Source of the DNA: Sulfolobaceae archaeon
GTDB lineage: Archaea; Thermoproteota; Thermoprotei_A; Sulfolobales; Sulfolobaceae
Direction of reading: 5' to 3'
Length of the DNA: 57,603 bases
NCBI GenBank assembly: GCA_028277025.1
Contig: JAPYVG010000007.1
Location: 1 to 57,603 of the forward strand
Shown here: positions 1 to 12,541 of the stretch, piece by piece
Layout of the letters: the number at the start of each line of letters is the position of its first letter
Position numbering within the stretch: position 1 is the stretch's first letter
Notes under the pieces: generated by a model
The model's input: only the letters and a program-made list of their open reading frames with translations
The model's database searches: none
Told to the model about the DNA's origin: nothing
Made by a program: the position numbers and the translations under genes

Positions 1-141
1 AATAACTAGGTGGTTATCAACATTCTTCCTAATATACAACATCCTTTACACCCCAACGTACTTATTAGATAAGGGGGTGATAATAAATGTAAATATTTCA
101 AATGAATGAAAATGTTGTCCACACTGACAAAGCCAAAAGTG

Positions 142-151
142 TTTAAAAATA
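142..151 (+). promoter_or_regulatory. TATA box of the C2H2-like gene at 171
   Basis: TTTAAAAATA lies about 25 nt upstream of the ATG at 171. No Shine-Dalgarno sequence precedes that ATG. This is the usual geometry of a leaderless Sulfolobales transcript. Inferred from spacing only. Confidence 0.55.
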
Positions 152-170
152 AAATTATAATATAATCCCA

Positions 171-467
171 ATGTCAAGTAGATGGATACCCAGATGGAAG
201 ACCATCGAGATACAAATAGATGATAAGAAAGTAGAAGTATGTTTTGATGAAGTAAGTAAACTTTACGCATGCCCATTATGCACACCTATTTGCAAAAAAG
301 GAGGAATACCAGACTATGGTACTTACTTTTTCTCAGTGGATGACCTAAAAGAACATTTAATAGCTCACGGCACTGCTTACTGGACTAAAAAAATTAAAGT
401 TGAAGAAGAGGAAGAAGAGGAGAAGGTCAAAGTACTTGAAGAAGAGGAAGAAGAAAATGAAGAGTAG
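171..467 (+). CDS. Small zinc-finger-like protein with acidic tail
   Basis: A 98-residue protein of unknown role. Visible features are C34-x2-C37 followed by H62-x3-H66, a C2H2-type zinc ligand pattern with a long 24-residue spacer, plus extra Cys at 24 and 41. The last roughly 25 residues are almost entirely Glu/Lys/Val, a highly acidic tail. The start is the first ATG, placed at leaderless distance from a TATA box. The stop overlaps the likely ATG of the downstream PfkB-like gene (457) by 11 nt, so the two are probably co-transcribed. Nucleic-acid binding is possible for such a finger but is inference. Confidence 0.75.
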   Translation: MSSRWIPRWKTIEIQIDDKKVEVCFDEVSKLYACPLCTPICKKGGIPDYGTYFFSVDDLKEHLIAHGTAYWTKKIKVEEEEEEEKVKVLEEEEEENEE

Positions 468-1227
468 TAAAAGAATCGCTATTGTTGGGAATTTCACATT
501 AGACTTGAACGGAACAGAAAAAATAGGAGGGCCCCCTTTATATTCTGGTTTTGCAATATATATGTTAGGAGGAGAAATAGAATTAAGCTCATCTATTTCT
601 AAGAAAGATTTCGGTAAAATACCCAATTTTTTACCTAAAAAAGGAATCAAGATTACGGAAAAAACAACGACATTTAAAATCGAAAATGTAAATGGTAAGA
701 GAAAACTCATATTAAAAGCAAAGTCTGATAAGAAACTAATTTATGAAGGGAATTCTGATGGGATTATACTAAACCCTGTATGCGGAGAAATTGAGTACAT
801 AAGCTACAAAAAACCCATCGCACTAGATGTTCAAGGATTTATACGAAAATGCAATGAGGGAGAGGAAGTTAGCTATAAGCCTTTATACTTAGTAAAAAAC
901 ACTAACTATCTGATCTTACATGCGAATTACGAAGAGTATATCAATTCTAACGTAACGGTAGAAAATTTAATAGAGTTAGGCTTCAAGGAAGTAATTATAT
1001 CGTATGACGAAGATGGATTTGAAGTTTACACGAGCAGTGGGAATAGTGTAAAATATAAGCCAGCCAATATAGGAGAGTATAAAATAGGAACTGGAGATGT
1101 CTTATTAGCAAGTTACTTCATTTATAGGCTAAACGCTTACCCAATCAGAGAATCCACAATATTAGCTGGTAAGTTCGTGGAATGGTTTAGCACTGAAGGC
1201 TATCGTCTACTGTTTGACATAAATTAA
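457..1227 (+). CDS. PfkB/ribokinase-family carbohydrate kinase, divergent
   Basis: A 256-residue protein with the ribokinase-fold layout: an N-terminal strand (residues 6-12, IAIVGNF), a Gly-Gly near residue 24 where the family binds sugar, and GTGD at 211-214, the equivalent of the PfkB signature 2 GAGD that holds the catalytic Asp and anion hole. The family phosphorylates sugars or nucleosides with ATP; the substrate here cannot be read. It is shorter than typical members (about 300). An in-frame ATG at 400 lies deep within the preceding gene and would add a Lys/Arg-only leader, so ATG 457 is preferred. The 3' end overlaps the convergent FAD gene by 41 nt. Confidence 0.7.
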   Translation: MKSSKRIAIVGNFTLDLNGTEKIGGPPLYSGFAIYMLGGEIELSSSISKKDFGKIPNFLPKKGIKITEKTTTFKIENVNGKRKLILKAKSDKKLIYEGNSDGIILNPVCGEIEYISYKKPIALDVQGFIRKCNEGEEVSYKPLYLVKNTNYLILHANYEEYINSNVTVENLIELGFKEVIISYDEDGFEVYTSSGNSVKYKPANIGEYKIGTGDVLLASYFIYRLNAYPIRESTILAGKFVEWFSTEGYRLLFDIN

Positions 1228-2038
1228 AGTTCCTCCATTTCCCTAACCTACCACAGAAGACTATATTACCCCTAGAGGTTTCTAACTTTTCATTCTCTAT
1301 TAATATTCCGTCAGAAATTATCCTATGCCGAAAAGCTATAATCTCGCTCTTCTCTAAAACTCTCTTCCTCTTTAAATCACTATATATCTTATCCCATGAA
1401 GGTATTTTAGTAAATGGCGCTAGAACATAAATGAAATCAAACTCATCCGAAATAAAGCCAATTTTAAGGACGTGAGAGAACGAGAAACCCTTATCACCTA
1501 CAATAATCACATCCCAGTTCGTCTTCTTTTTGTTAACTACAAATACCCCTTCAACTAGACTAATACTTTTTACATTATCACCGAGCATCTTCCTCGAAAT
1601 AGTGGAGTAAATTATTTCCGGCCTAATTATCTCTCCGCTTGCTAAAACTATTTTATCATTCTTAATAAAGAATGAGCTTGAAAACTTAATCCTAACCCTT
1701 TTTTGCAATGAATCAAAGATATCGTAAAGATTATTAACGTAATAGTACTTGTTACTATCTTTAAAAATTAACCAATCCGGTATTTTATCGACACCCAATT
1801 TCTCCCTTAGATATTCTTCCTTTTCATAAACTACATTAAAGTCCAAATCCTTAAAGCTAAACAAGTCACTATGGCATTGATTAGAGAGAATGGGAGGATA
1901 GAGAGGTACCTTATAACCTAAAATCTCTTCAAATGCAAATACTCCCCCGACTTTGTTTTGAGACTCAATAACTAAAGAACCAGGGATGCGAGACGCAATG
2001 AGAAGCCCAGAAATACCTCCACCTAAAACAACGTTCAT
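1187..2038 (-). CDS. FAD/NAD(P)-binding oxidoreductase-like protein
   Basis: A 283-residue protein that opens with a Rossmann dinucleotide-binding motif, GGGISGL at residues 6-12 followed by an acidic residue after the second strand (VIESQ). This resembles NAD(P)-binding flavoproteins of the protoporphyrinogen oxidase / amine oxidase type, but it is much shorter than those (450 or more) and the substrate domain is not recognisable. The start ATG is 3 nt after the TGA of the upstream 94-residue gene, so the two form an operon. Its 3' end overlaps the convergent PfkB-like gene. Substrate unknown. Confidence 0.6.
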   Translation of the reverse strand: MNVVLGGGISGLLIASRIPGSLVIESQNKVGGVFAFEEILGYKVPLYPPILSNQCHSDLFSFKDLDFNVVYEKEEYLREKLGVDKIPDWLIFKDSNKYYYVNNLYDIFDSLQKRVRIKFSSSFFIKNDKIVLASGEIIRPEIIYSTISRKMLGDNVKSISLVEGVFVVNKKKTNWDVIIVGDKGFSFSHVLKIGFISDEFDFIYVLAPFTKIPSWDKIYSDLKRKRVLEKSEIIAFRHRIISDGILIENEKLETSRGNIVFCGRLGKWRNFNLCQTVDDSLQC

Positions 2039-2041
2039 ATG

Positions 2042-2326
2042 TCAAATTAAAACTCCAGAGGATAAAATTCTATCCCACTTAACGTTTGGAATAGCAATAT
2101 CCACCCTCTTACCCCCTTCATCCCCTTTTATAATCTTAATTATTGCACTCTTTATGTCATCAAATGGGGATATGATAATCTTCCTACCTTCATACTCTAA
2201 CTCTGCGAGGTTATCATAAAGCAAATCGTATTCTAATTCAAACAATATGTTATGCTCCCTTAGGAATTCGATTACATCGTTACTTATGTTTAACTCACTA
2301 TTTTGTCCAATAATAATCTTAAGCAT
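2042..2326 (-). CDS. Conserved-looking hypothetical protein, 94 aa
   Basis: No family recognised. The 94 residues alternate hydrophobic strands and charged helices (a predicted small alpha/beta protein, no membrane segment or Cys motif). It ends 3 nt before the FAD oxidoreductase gene, so it probably forms the first gene of a two-gene operon. Upstream, a TTTTAAAC element is shared with the divergent gene at 2386. Confidence 0.6.
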   Translation of the reverse strand: MLKIIIGQNSELNISNDVIEFLREHNILFELEYDLLYDNLAELEYEGRKIIISPFDDIKSAIIKIIKGDEGGKRVDIAIPNVKWDRILSSGVLI

Positions 2327-2355
2327 TCTGATAACATAACTAAGTCATGCAATAC

Positions 2356-2362
2356 TTTTAAA
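2356..2362. promoter_or_regulatory. Possible shared, symmetric TATA box for two divergent genes
   Basis: TTTTAAA is centred about 26 nt before the plus-strand ATG at 2386 and about 33 nt before the minus-strand ATG at 2326. TTTAAA is its own reverse complement, so one box could serve both directions. Only one such box is visible in the 59 bp gap. Confidence 0.4.
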
Positions 2363-2385
2363 CGATAAGAGAAAGTATTATTGAG

Positions 2386-2613
2386 ATGAAATCCTTTTTA
2401 GGTTCAACAATTTTGCAAGGAGGAGGGCTAATAGCTTATACGACCAATTACGATGAAGCAAAAAGAATACGAGATAATATGGAAAAAATTTTTAGAGAGT
2501 TAACAGTTAGAATACTAGATTTAAGCAAGATAGAGGAAAGGCTACAAGCTATAAATTTAGACCCAGATATAGCAGATTTTAAAGAAGGATATGCTATTGC
2601 GATAGGAATTTAA
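2386..2613 (+). CDS. Small hypothetical protein, 75 aa
   Basis: Unrecognised 75-residue protein. It starts MKSFLGSTILQGGGLIAY and carries a charged amphipathic helix around residues 23-50. No Cys/His cluster or transmembrane segment of full length is present. The ATG sits at leaderless distance from the TTTTAAA box. It is followed 22 nt later by tRNA-Val. Coding is supported by the promoter spacing and a normal amino-acid composition; function unknown. Confidence 0.55.
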   Translation: MKSFLGSTILQGGGLIAYTTNYDEAKRIRDNMEKIFRELTVRILDLSKIEERLQAINLDPDIADFKEGYAIAIGI

Positions 2614-2635
2614 GATTTGGATAAAAATAATTCTT

Positions 2636-2710
2636 GGGCCCGTCGTCTAGCCTGGTTAGGACGCCGCCCTCACACGGCGGAGGTCGCGGGTTCAAGTCCC
2701 GCCGGGCCCA
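2636..2710 (+). tRNA. tRNA-Val (CAC)
   Basis: A 75 nt cloverleaf. The acceptor GGGCCCG pairs with CGGGCCC, the D stem is GTCT/GGAC, the anticodon stem CCGCC/GGCGG closes loop CTCACAC (anticodon CAC), and the T arm is GCGGG/CCCGC with loop TTCAAGT. The discriminator is A. No intron and no encoded CCA. Confidence 0.95.
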
Positions 2711-2737
2711 TATTTTACGTTCTACTCTTTTGATAGA

Positions 2738-2992
2738 ATGATACATGAATGGAATGATGATTATTACTACTCATATATAACGTGCTCATTGATACCCGAA
2801 GAGAGATTTGTAACCACATCTTCAATCATCTATTCTATTTCCGCTACGGTAAACGTTGTATTTACTATAGCCACTGCGATAGTAATTTCGTTAATATCAT
2901 ATTTTTGGTCAATTATAATAGCAGTAATAATAACTATAATATTAGACTCCCTGTATCTCTCATTCTTAACTAGCCTAATAAAGGGAATTTAA
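2738..2992 (+). CDS. Small putative membrane protein, 84 aa
   Basis: After a Tyr/Asp-rich N-terminus (residues 1-15) the protein is hydrophobic: residues about 32-52 (VNVVFTIATAIVISLISYF) and about 54-70 (IIIAVIITIILDSLYLSF) could form two membrane helices. No family recognised. It starts 27 nt after tRNA-Val. An overlapping 63-residue frame at 2782-2973 lacks this pattern and is discounted. The downstream 139 bp up to 3131 holds no gene that I can see. Confidence 0.45.
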   Translation: MIHEWNDDYYYSYITCSLIPEERFVTTSSIIYSISATVNVVFTIATAIVISLISYFWSIIIAVIITIILDSLYLSFLTSLIKGI

Positions 2993-3131
2993 TATTGATA
3001 AAAGAGGAACTAATAAGTTAACATAAAGATACTAGATTTAAATTAGAGCAAACACCATAGTATTTAAACTAACTGCCAATATCTGGTAAGAATTTACCAT
3101 TACTTGATACATAGTTATAATAAACTAAAAC

Positions 3132-3557
3132 TCACTCCTTTTTCTTTTCCTCTTCCTTCTTTTCAGCTTTCTGTGGTTTAATCTTCTGTACTTTTATCTC
3201 GAAATAAATTTTCACATCTTCACCTTCACATTGTTTAGATAAAACACCACTCTCCTCCTTTAATTGTGAGCATTTTTCAGCACCTAGCTTTTCAGAAATT
3301 TCATCTATGAATTTCCTAGCGTTTATTTTCTTTCTAAAGGTAATATTACTTACTTCTATTGTATGATCTTGTAATTTCCATTCGGGCTTAGTATCTGGTC
3401 TTGCTTTACGCTTTGTCATTGGCTTTTTAATGTTTTCATCAAAGTGCTTATCATAAAATCTGTAATATAGTAAGTCCTTGAGTTTTTCTTCATTAATTTT
3501 CGCATCTTTTTTAGTAAATTCTACCTTAACAGTCATCAGGTACTTTACACTTTTCAT
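3132..3557 (-). CDS. Conserved-looking hypothetical protein with charged tail
   Basis: 141 residues, strongly Lys/Glu-rich. The middle (residues 55-110) has a beta-alpha-beta feel (HTIEVSNITFRKKINARKFIDEISEKLG) with two Cys at about 95 and 109, and the last 20 residues are a KKEEEKKKE-type tail like those of several archaeal nucleic-acid-binding proteins. No domain can be named. It lies immediately downstream, in the same orientation, of the aminopropyltransferase gene (36 nt gap), so co-transcription is possible. Confidence 0.6.
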   Translation of the reverse strand: MKSVKYLMTVKVEFTKKDAKINEEKLKDLLYYRFYDKHFDENIKKPMTKRKARPDTKPEWKLQDHTIEVSNITFRKKINARKFIDEISEKLGAEKCSQLKEESGVLSKQCEGEDVKIYFEIKVQKIKPQKAEKKEEEKKKE

Positions 3558-3592
3558 ACGTAAAAGGAATATTGAGCAGAATTTAAAATTGA

Positions 3593-4474
3593 CTAAGAGA
3601 AAACAACTGGATTTTCGAGTGTTGATATGCCTTCTTCTTTTGCCAACAATTCTCTTACGTTTTTAGGTAAACTAAACATAGACTTATGCGTTATTTCATC
3701 ATAGTACTTTAAAACTCCTTTAACCCTACTTAGCCTCTCAGAAACGTTTACATTTTTTATATTTATCTTATCAGAACAGAAGAAGAATCCCCAGATAGTA
3801 TCGAAGGATGGAACGAAAGAAAGTCCTACAGAAACATAATTAAACACTTGCCTTAATGTTTTATATATTATTGAAAATGAGTAAGGAGATTGATAAGGAG
3901 AAGTACCTTGAGTTACTAAAATATCTTTTACTAACTTTTTAACTTCCTTGTAAAACTCAATTGTATATAGATTCCTTGACGCAGAAGTTTCATGTGGATC
4001 AGTGAGATCTAATATTACCACATCAAATTGTTCCCCTTCATATTTTTTCACGAACTCAAAGCCGTCTTCAAAAACAAGCTTAACCTTAGGATTATCAAAG
4101 GAACCTTGATGCCACTCAGATAGATACTTCTTAACCAGTTCAATAACGTTTTTGTCAATATCTACTGCAACAACTTCATCTACATCATATTTTAAAACTT
4201 CTCTTATTGAAGCACCCTCACCAGCACCAATAATTAAAACTCTTTTGGGGTTTTCAGCTGAAATCATTGCGGGATGTATAAGAGATTCATGATAAATGAA
4301 CTCATCATATTGAGCCGATTGCATTAAGCCGTCTATTACCAGGATTTTACCATATGTATATGAGTCTAAAATAACTACTTCTTGTTTGCCAGGGGTTCTG
4401 TATATTACATTTTTTATTGCATGAGAGTGAAAGGTATTATCATCTTGTATGTCAAAATACCATAGGAAATCCAT
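3593..4474 (-). CDS. speE: Polyamine aminopropyltransferase (spermidine synthase family)
   Basis: Transfers the aminopropyl group of decarboxylated SAM to a polyamine; thermophilic Crenarchaeota use such enzymes for long-chain polyamines. The N-terminal beta-hairpin domain (FHSHAIKNVIYRTPGKQEVVILDS) is followed by YDEFIYHESLIHPAMI, the SAM motif LIIGAGEGASIREVLKY and the catalytic-loop motif VVILDLTDP. The length of 293 is typical. I prefer the ATG at 4474, which gives MDFLWYFD, over the one at 4483. The tRNA-Ser gene ends 14 nt upstream. The exact acceptor polyamine cannot be told from sequence. Confidence 0.9.
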   Translation of the reverse strand: MDFLWYFDIQDDNTFHSHAIKNVIYRTPGKQEVVILDSYTYGKILVIDGLMQSAQYDEFIYHESLIHPAMISAENPKRVLIIGAGEGASIREVLKYDVDEVVAVDIDKNVIELVKKYLSEWHQGSFDNPKVKLVFEDGFEFVKKYEGEQFDVVILDLTDPHETSASRNLYTIEFYKEVKKLVKDILVTQGTSPYQSPYSFSIIYKTLRQVFNYVSVGLSFVPSFDTIWGFFFCSDKINIKNVNVSERLSRVKGVLKYYDEITHKSMFSLPKNVRELLAKEEGISTLENPVVFS

Positions 4475-4487
4475 AAAAATCACCTAA

Positions 4488-4572
4488 CGCCGGGGGCGGG
4501 ATTTGAACCCGCGCGGGGGAGACCCCCACTGGCTCTCCAGGCCAGCCCCTTAGTCCGCTCGGGCACCCCGGC
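4488..4572 (-). tRNA. tRNA-Ser (GGA)
   Basis: An 85 nt gene with the long variable arm of a class II tRNA (GGGGG/CCCCC hairpin). The acceptor GCCGGGG pairs with CCCCGGC, the anticodon stem CTGGC/GCCAG closes loop CTGGAGA (anticodon GGA), and the discriminator is G, as expected for Ser. It follows the S10 gene, an arrangement known from the Sulfolobus str operon. Confidence 0.95.
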
Positions 4573-4608
4573 AATATAAAAATACACAAAATGACTATTT
4601 AAAATAAA

Positions 4609-4917
4609 TCATATTAATCTAATCTCAATATATACGTCATCTGGGACTCTAACTCTCATTAATTGTCTCATAACTCTTTCATCTGCTGCTATATCAATTA
4701 TCCTTTTATGAATTTTCATCTCCCAGTGTTCCCACTTCTTCTTACCCTCTCCGTGTGGCAATTTCATTACCGGAACTTCCATTCTGGACGTCGGTAAAGG
4801 TATTGGACCGTTTATCTGAATTCCAGTTTTCTGTGCCATACTTTTTATTTGGTTTATTACAAAGTTTAAATTATCGATATTTGTACTCCATAATTTAATT
4901 CTAACTTTAGTTGGCAT
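4609..4917 (-). CDS. rps10: 30S ribosomal protein S10 (uS10)
   Basis: 102 residues with the whole uS10 signature: [22 protein letters not shown] at the start, then the extended loop [40 protein letters not shown]. It assembles into the 30S head. The ATG at 4917 (MPTKVRI) is preferred to one three codons upstream. It lies 18-27 nt after EF-1A in the same orientation, as in other archaeal str operons. Confidence 0.97.
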   Translation of the reverse strand: MPTKVRIKLWSTNIDNLNFVINQIKSMAQKTGIQINGPIPLPTSRMEVPVMKLPHGEGKKKWEHWEMKIHKRIIDIAADERVMRQLMRVRVPDDVYIEIRLI

Positions 4918-4943
4918 AAAAATCACTCAAGTAAAGTAAAAAT

Positions 4944-6251
<1,308 letters not shown>

Positions 6252-6308
6252 GCGTTCAACCTCTTACACATTAATACCAGTGTAAACATTAAAAGTTTAG
6301 CTATAAGT

Positions 6309-6893
6309 TTATCTTGAGCTTAATGCAATTCTCTCTATCTCTTCTTTCTTTCTTATAGCAAAGCTCTTAGGGTCGTTATTTGCAGCGGCAATTATCTCTT
6401 CAGCTAGAGCCTCTTCTATCGGTTTGGGATTATTAAATGAAGAATCCTTAGCCCCTAAAACTATATGCCTTAAAGCTAAGTCTACTCTTCTCTGAGGAGA
6501 AACGTCTACTGCAACATAATATACTATACCACCGTACATTATTCTAGTAACTTCTTCTCTTGGTGCCGCATTTTCAATTGCTCTAACTAGAACTTGAATT
6601 GGATTCTGACCGGTCTTAAGTGCTACAATATCAAACGCTGTTTTTACTATATTATAAGCAAGCATCTTCTTTCCTTTATTTCTCCCTGGACGCATAATAT
6701 TATTTATTAATCTTTCCACTATTGGTACTTTGGCTTTGCCAAATCTTCTATGTTCATGCCTTCCTCCAGTATGAGGTAAATATACTGGCATTAAGGATAT
6801 ATATTTCTTTAGACTGGGATCTCTAATTTCCACATTAGTATCCCACTTTCCGAACACTTTTATATCTAAATTTGATATTTCTGTAGCTTCCAT
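6309..6893 (-). CDS. rps7: 30S ribosomal protein S7 (uS7)
   Basis: 194 residues, the archaeal length. The uS7 core is obvious: [33 protein letters not shown], then [55 protein letters not shown]. It nucleates the 30S head on 16S rRNA. Upstream it is separated from S12 by an opposite-strand gene, so it needs its own promoter; TTATAAAA at 6911-6920 on the minus strand is placed appropriately. Confidence 0.98.
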   Translation of the reverse strand: MEATEISNLDIKVFGKWDTNVEIRDPSLKKYISLMPVYLPHTGGRHEHRRFGKAKVPIVERLINNIMRPGRNKGKKMLAYNIVKTAFDIVALKTGQNPIQVLVRAIENAAPREEVTRIMYGGIVYYVAVDVSPQRRVDLALRHIVLGAKDSSFNNPKPIEEALAEEIIAAANNDPKSFAIRKKEEIERIALSSR

Positions 6894-6910
6894 TCTTTCA
6901 CTCTCCTTTT

Positions 6911-6920
6911 TATAAGGACT
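6911..6920 (-). promoter_or_regulatory. TATA box for the rps7-tuf-rps10-tRNA-Ser unit
   Basis: CTTATAAAAA on the minus strand lies about 20-28 nt upstream of the S7 ATG. GGAGAGTGA follows. It is needed because the divergent gene at 6978 breaks continuity with the upstream S12/rpo genes. The divergent gene has its own TTTAATAG box around 6948-6955. Confidence 0.5.
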
Positions 6921-6977
6921 TTTCCCTTAAATGTGTTTATGAAGGGTTTAATAGAGTTTGTGTAATAAATATTTATA

Positions 6978-7469
6978 ATGCAAAGCAATACTGACGAGAA
7001 CTTAATTAGGGTAAAAAAAGTCGAAGCCTTCTTTTATCCAGTTCACGGTATTCCTACAATGGTACTCTACTTAGAAGATGATAGAGAATTTAAAATGTTT
7101 CAAATTCCTCCAGAAATAGTTATCCTAGTTAATAAAATCCAGGGGAAAAATGACTATGAGCAATTCATGGGTAATGATAGAAGAGAAAGTGTATATGATG
7201 TATTATATGACATTCTGACATTTTCTAGTGATATAAAGGAGAATTTAAAGAATATGGTTAACAGAGTCATCATAGACGATATTATAAAAGAATACGGAGT
7301 TTATGTTGCAACAGTTGAATTTAAATTTGATGGAATAATAATAGAAAAGAAATTAATTCCTAGTCATGCTGTTTTATTAGCTCTTTTATGTGATAAACCG
7401 ATCTATGTTAAGAAGGAACTCGTAGAAGAACAAGAAAAGGAAGAAAGAAGAGGAGGAGAGGATTTATAA
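6978..7469 (+). CDS. DUF151 / bifunctional-nuclease-fold (BFN) domain protein
   Basis: 163 residues. The strand-helix pattern and the segment PSHAVLLALLCDKPIYVKKELVEE (residues about 127-150) match the DUF151 hallmark PSDAIALALRxxxPIFVxEEV. YDVLYDILTF earlier corresponds to the family's H/YDLLxxxL helix. Bacterial and plant relatives are reported nucleases or regulators; archaeal function is unclear. The C-terminus is very Glu/Arg-rich. It is the only plus-strand gene inside the minus-strand rpo/str block, ending 18 nt before the convergent S12 stop. Confidence 0.7.
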   Translation: MQSNTDENLIRVKKVEAFFYPVHGIPTMVLYLEDDREFKMFQIPPEIVILVNKIQGKNDYEQFMGNDRRESVYDVLYDILTFSSDIKENLKNMVNRVIIDDIIKEYGVYVATVEFKFDGIIIEKKLIPSHAVLLALLCDKPIYVKKELVEEQEKEERRGGEDL

Positions 7470-7487
7470 AGATAATTTTTTGTTTAC

Positions 7488-7931
7488 TTACCTTACTGGC
7501 TTTTGCTTCTTACCTTTGTACAGAGCATCTAGCGAAACACCATTTACCATAATTACCTTGTACCTAACACCCGGTAAATCACCCATAGACCTACCTAAAG
7601 TACCTCCTATTCCGGCAATTACTACTTCATCGTGCTCATCAATAAAGTTAACACCACCGTCTCCAGGAACGAAAGCTGTTACTATCCTACCATTTTTAAC
7701 TAATTGTACCCTTACTGCTTTCCTAACAGCTGAATTCGGTTGTCTTGATTCTATACCAACTTTTTCAAGTACTATACCTCTAGCCATCGGTGCACCTTCT
7801 AACGGATCAAACTTCTCTTTTAGTCTTAGCATTCTCCTCTTGAATGATCTTTGATGCCATCTAAACTTAAGCCTTTTTAATTTTAACTTCCTAGCAGCAA
7901 ATAATCCCTTCGGAGATTTACTACCGGCCAC
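7488..7931 (-). CDS. rps12: 30S ribosomal protein S12 (uS12)
   Basis: 147 residues, archaeal/eukaryotic S23e type: [31 protein letters not shown], then [23 protein letters not shown] and the decoding-site segment. It contains the invariant PNSA loop near the decoding centre. It is 11 nt downstream of the NusA-like gene in the same orientation. This is probably the last gene of the rpoH-rpoB-rpoA-L30e-nusA-rps12 unit. Confidence 0.98.
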   Translation of the reverse strand: MAGSKSPKGLFAARKLKLKRLKFRWHQRSFKRRMLRLKEKFDPLEGAPMARGIVLEKVGIESRQPNSAVRKAVRVQLVKNGRIVTAFVPGDGGVNFIDEHDEVVIAGIGGTLGRSMGDLPGVRYKVIMVNGVSLDALYKGKKQKPVR

Positions 7932-7942
7932 ACTTATTCACC

Positions 7943-8374
7943 TCACACAATGACAACTGAATCAATATCCATATACCTTTTTAATATTAACTTTGCCCTA
8001 TCTACGTTTCTTCCGTTCTTACCAATAGCTAAACCTTTATCTTGCGGTTCAACAGAAATATATACAGTTTTCTTTGAGTTAGACTGTACAACTTTTATAC
8101 TCTTTACTCTAGCAGGAGCCATTAAATTCTTTACTAGATCCTCAAGATTATCACTATAAGCTACAAGTTCCACGGTCCTCCCTAATAATTTCTCTAGCTT
8201 TTTAACGTTACTCCCACTCTTACCTATTGCAATACCCATAAATTCTGGGCTGATAAGGAATATTATTCTATTATTTTTCTCATCTATAACGCAGTCCTTA
8301 GCTGTTACTCTAGTAATATCCTGAAAAAGTGACATAAATCTTAGTTCGTCAGAAGTAAGTTTAATTTCCGGCAA
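7943..8374 (-). CDS. nusA: NusA-like RNA-binding protein (two KH domains)
   Basis: 143 residues carrying two KH repeats with GxxG loops: [19 protein letters not shown] (about 48-66) and [19 protein letters not shown] (about 113-131). It lacks the S1 and N-terminal RNA polymerase-binding domains of bacterial NusA, which is normal for archaea. Likely binds nascent RNA during transcription. It lies between L30e and S12, the canonical archaeal order. Confidence 0.95.
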   Translation of the reverse strand: MPEIKLTSDELRFMSLFQDITRVTAKDCVIDEKNNRIIFLISPEFMGIAIGKSGSNVKKLEKLLGRTVELVAYSDNLEDLVKNLMAPARVKSIKVVQSNSKKTVYISVEPQDKGLAIGKNGRNVDRAKLILKRYMDIDSVVIV

Positions 8375-8382
8375 CTAATTGC

Positions 8383-8700
8383 TCACCTCTTCTCTTTAGC
8401 CAATTCAAGTATTTTAGATTCCCCCTCATCCAATATGCCTATGGTAGAAACCATAAAAGGTTTTCCACACAAAGTTCCTAAATCATATCCGCTACCGCTA
8501 TATTCATAAATTGGGATGTTATCAAATTTTGCATATGCCTTCAGATCCTCTTTTAAATCTTCTCTGAGCGTTGAAGCCGTTATAATTCCTTTTATCTTAC
8601 CTACCTTAAGCATCTTTAATGTTCTCCTAGTGCCTAAAACTACCTTTCCAGTCTTAAGTAAAACTTTTAATTCACCTTCAAACGTTGAACCTTCTGACAC
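8383..8700 (-). CDS. rpl30e: 50S ribosomal protein L30e
   Basis: 105 residues of the L7Ae/L30e/S12e fold: KTGKVVLGTRRTLKMLKVGKIKGIITASTLREDLKEDLKAYAKFDNIPIYEYSGSGYDLGTLCGKPFMVSTIGI. The G-S-GYDLG-LCGKPF segment is specific to L30e. It sits 6 nt after rpo1C and 8 nt before nusA. Confidence 0.97.
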   Translation of the reverse strand: MSEGSTFEGELKVLLKTGKVVLGTRRTLKMLKVGKIKGIITASTLREDLKEDLKAYAKFDNIPIYEYSGSGYDLGTLCGKPFMVSTIGILDEGESKILELAKEKR

Positions 8701-8706
8701 TTTTTA

Positions 8707-12524
<3,818 letters not shown>

Positions 12525-12541
<17 letters not shown>

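Noticed and set aside
82..130. C/D-box-like string GTGATAA ... CTGA
   Set aside because: C box departs from RUGAUGA, no convincing D'/C' pair, and no guide match noticed.
46..285. 79-codon minus-strand frame at the left edge
   Set aside because: Overlaps the promoter and start of the plus-strand zinc-finger-like gene, has a composition of a random AT-rich frame, and lacks a promoter.
2782..2973. 63-codon frame overlapping the small membrane protein
   Set aside because: Same strand, different frame, no start context; the longer frame has two coherent hydrophobic helices.
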